The translations under genes were made by a program, and so were the position numbers. The notes below the pieces were generated by a model, which had not been told where the DNA came from, made no database searches, and was given only the letters and a program-made list of their open reading frames with translations. Source: Odontocerum albicorne (lineage: Eukaryota; Arthropoda; Insecta; Trichoptera; Odontoceridae). Taken from it: 64,000 nt of DNA. Shown piece by piece: positions 61,191 through 64,000 of this stretch (within the stretch, counting starts at the first letter, position 1; each line of letters starts with the position of its first letter). The stretch spans positions 27,986,699 to 28,050,698 of the forward strand of contig OX463848.1 of NCBI GenBank assembly GCA_949825065.1. Direction: 5' to 3'.

Positions 61191-61821
61191 AACTATGATT
61201 TGACCACGTATTCTAAAATATTGTTTAAACTTATTTACTGAAAAAAATTGAGTTTTTCGATCGTGTTAAATTTTCAACATATATTATTTTATTCTTCATT
61301 TAATAACCGCTACTGATATGTGAAAAATATATTACGATCTTTCTCTTTCTTTTCAAGGGCTTTCGTGTTTTTTTTTTGTGATATGAAAACGAGATATTTT
61401 TTTATAAGAGCATGTCAGTCATTATACGGGAAATATATAAAACGTAAATTTAATAGTCTAGAAACGATAAAAAATTTACAAATATTCTTCTTATATAACT
61501 CATATTTTGAGAAATAACCCATTGAATTAAGTTTCTAAATTTAGTATTTATGAAGCTGGTTGGATATTTAAATAGCAGATTCCACCAATTTTATAGAATT
61601 GATTAACTTACACGAATAGGTGCAAACTGACTGTACACATCAAGTCCATTTTTTGTTAAAAATAAAAATAACTTTTCTTTAAATGAACGCATTTATAGTT
61701 TTTGAATTCCACACACAAATAAATACATTTCTGTCAATCTCGTTATAACAGTTTCAATTGAATTAGTTCATTATTGGTGTCGATTTTAAATTCTATTCTA
61801 TGAAAAATCGTTTTTAATTAT

Positions 61822-61994
61822 GAAAATCAAAATGAAACGCTTTGACAGTTCTATATCCTTTATTTAACAACAACTATTTCGCCATACAATGGCCTTGTCA
61901 AACAGTTTGACATAGTCATTGTAAGGCGAAACAATTGTCACTGAGTAAATAAATAAAGGATATAGAACTATTAAAGCGTTTCATTTTGATTTTC
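61822..61994. mobile_element. Long hairpin / fold-back element
   Basis: gaaaatcaaaatgaaacgct (61822 on) is mirrored by agcgtttcattttgattttc (ending 61994). Arms of ~75 bp pair with a few differences, including tagttctatatcctttattt and its complement. The inner part has ctatttcgccatacaatggc against a near complement. This probably is a small palindromic MITE. Confidence 0.75.
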
Positions 61995-63299
61995 CTAATT
62001 AACTTAAATTACCTTAAGTGTTGCCAATATTTTATACATATAAAGATACATTAAACATCAACCAAATACTGCATATTTAACTTTCTTTAGGTTTTTAATG
62101 AGATGTTTATTGAGTAAGTTTTAAAACTTTTTTTCTTTTTCTTTTTTGTTAAAATAAATTTAAAAAAAACGTTCTTCAAAATTACACATTTTCCATATAA
62201 ATTTGTATTCCATGATTAGGGGATTATCTCTATAAACTTTCATGAAACAATTAGCAAAGTTATTTTCCTGATTCTCTTAGAAACGTATTTTTCATTTTAT
62301 ATTTTGAAATACAACGTAATGAATTTATTTTCAAGTTTTATAACGTTTTCATTAGAGTATTCCCTTATTTTCAGCACAGTGCTTTCAATATAAATTTACC
62401 TACACATTTTCTAAGCTTTCGTTAATTTAAAACCCTTTGCACGAGTTGAAATATTCACACAAAACCCAAAAAGTGTTTGCTCTTAATTTTTGTCCTAAAT
62501 ATTTTTAACATTTACGTTTAGATATTTTATTCGTCTGGCTTTTGTAAAATTTACTCGTTTAAAGTAAAGCATAATATTCAGTATATATAACATACAAGTA
62601 TAATATCTTAAAAACAATATATTTTTTATTTCTTGATTCCATAAAAATAAGTCTCAAAATAAATAGTCAATGCTATGGTTGGCAGAGTCAAATTCCTTAT
62701 TTCTGGAAGCTGGAATAGAAATTCATAGAATTATTAAGGAAAATGTATATTACATGGTTTTCCGAGTACTACGTGTATTTTATGCCTTCATAAATTTATT
62801 TTCATTTATTTCTCGTTTCATATAAATAAACTTCAAAAATATGTCTATTTATTTTTTTACATTTAAAACCTGCGCATATTTTTCGAAAAATCATAGTACT
62901 GTCGTATATGTTTTATCCTTCCTCAACAGAGTTAATCAAAATTTAAGTATCAATGTTTAATGTTTATTTTTTAATGATTATTTTCTCTGATAGTTATTTG
63001 CTAAGTTAAGCAGAAACAAAAATCTACACAAATGAAAATCTAAATGACCATTCTAGATATTTACATATCGAAGAAATCTCCTAAAAAATAGTAGATAAAA
63101 GGTTTGATGCTAAACTTGAATCGAATTCAGTTTATTAAAATTACGGAATAAAATATTGATGCAAGAAGAGTAGAAGTGTTATAGTAATTTAACACATATT
63201 GAATTTTTATATATGTGTATTTTCAATTGATTTAAAAAAAAAGTTTTGTTTCAGATTGTTTTTTTATTTGCACTTCTTTTCTCTCAGCACAAGTAAAAA

Positions 63300-63405
63300 T
63301 TGTTTTATCACGTGTTCTATTGATATTTGTTGTTGTATAAACATAAACATAGTTTTATCACGTGTTCTATTTATATTTATTGTTCTATAAACATAAACAT
63401 AGTTT
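63300..63405 (+). repeat. Tandem duplication, ~53-bp unit
   Basis: gttttatcacgtgttctatt plus gatatttgttgttgtataaac / tatatttattgttctataaac, then ataaacatag, occurs twice. Confidence 0.88.
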
Positions 63406-63689
63406 TTAATTATGAGATGCATTTATAAAATATATCATACATGAGTAAGAAAAAATATTTTTAGAATAATCAATATCTAACTATAACTGATTTACTATTT
63501 TTCTTTGCCAAATTGATTCCAGTTCTAAAATCTTACTAAAAGATTCCATATAACGATATGATAATTGTACATTGTAACTTTTTTTATACAAGTAAAATAT
63601 TTTTTTGGGTTATTAAAACTAAAGTTTAACGAATAATTTCTATCCAAATATAAAAGAAATATTCGCAATTTAACTATAAAGAGTTTTCA

Positions 63690-63960
63690 TGTAACCGTAA
63701 CCCCAGAAAGTAAATGTTAGAAACACGTTCATGAATGCAGTTCATTTGTTCTGAAGCAAATGAACGTAATATTCACGAGAGCTTTCCATATAAACTATTA
63801 CATGACGTAGTTAAGAGTAAAATACTAATGCACTGGCTCAAGTCTGTCGGTACCAAAGATTACAGCCACTTGCTCAAGTTAATGACGCATAGATAATAGA
63901 ACGAGGCATACACGAGCGGCTGTACTTACTGGAGCGCTAAATCGCTACTTGAATCTAGAT
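63690..63960. promoter_or_regulatory. Candidate intronic regulatory block (unproven)
   Basis: Non-repetitive stretch with a short palindrome (gttcatttg / caaatgaac, 63740-63765), a CRE-like catgacgtag (63801-63810) and cacttgctcaagttaatgac (63867 on), whose tcaagt core recurs at 63839. Function unproven. Confidence 0.25.
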
Positions 63961-64000
63961 ATTTCACTCGGAAATATAGCATATTTTCCGAGATAATAAA

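Larger units (their letters stand above)
58339..64000 (+). other. Ca-alpha1T: Ca-alpha1T intron, 5' part (continues beyond window)
   Basis: Starts with a gttagt donor; no acceptor followed by S5/pore coding sequence is visible before the window ends. It holds a long hairpin (61822-61994), a tandem duplication (63300-63405) and two possible regulatory blocks (about 60890-61190 and 63690-63960). It has fewer recognisable transposon relics than the other long introns. I see nothing to name in 58340-60880 or 62000-63290. Confidence 0.8.

Overview
The window is AT-rich animal DNA, almost certainly from an insect. It has long introns, GT-AG splice sites, tRNA-derived SINEs, decayed non-LTR retrotransposons and mariner, hAT and pogo/Tigger relics. 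No bacterial, organellar or viral gene organisation is visible. Exact order or species cannot be told from the sequence alone.

The only host gene I can support is an internal part of a T-type (Cav3, low-voltage-activated) calcium channel alpha-1 subunit on the plus strand, the orthologue of insect Ca-alpha1T and vertebrate CACNA1G/H/I. Six exons are present: 6554-6786, 33560-33668, 47446-47556, 54522-54702, 55812-56475 and 58129-58338. Together they give 1508 coding nucleotides. Splice phases agree at every junction, so they read as one open frame: end of domain I S6, gating-brake region, a His/Pro/Ser-rich I-II linker, domain II S1-S3, then domain II S4-S5. The rest of domain I lies upstream of the window. 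The domain II pore and everything after it lie downstream.

Most of the window is intron: >6.5 kb before the first exon, then 26.8, 13.8, 7.0, 1.1 and 1.7 kb, then >5.6 kb. The introns hold: (i) a SINE family 'A' in about 16 copies with a tRNA-like head; (ii) a second SINE family 'B' with the same head but a different body; (iii) smaller tRNA-like families 'C' and 'D' and dispersed families 'E' and 'G'; (iv) at least 14 truncated LINE 3' ends and one Jockey-like RT/RNase H relic; (v) DNA transposons: a near full-length dead mariner with matching TIRs, four other mariner/Tc1 fragments, a Tigger-like element, a hAT fragment, a 915-bp TA-flanked element and two fold-back MITE-like elements; (vi) a dozen minisatellite arrays and one 359-bp perfect (TA)n tract.

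A few GC-richer, non-repetitive intronic blocks (near 25.4, 28.9, 51.2, 52.9, 61.0 and 63.8 kb) look like candidate regulatory elements, but this is inference. I found no previously undescribed system. The points most worth checking are the frame-neutral linker exon at 47446-47556, which has a minisatellite just upstream, the shared-head SINE families, and a triple-nested transposon at 8585-9580.
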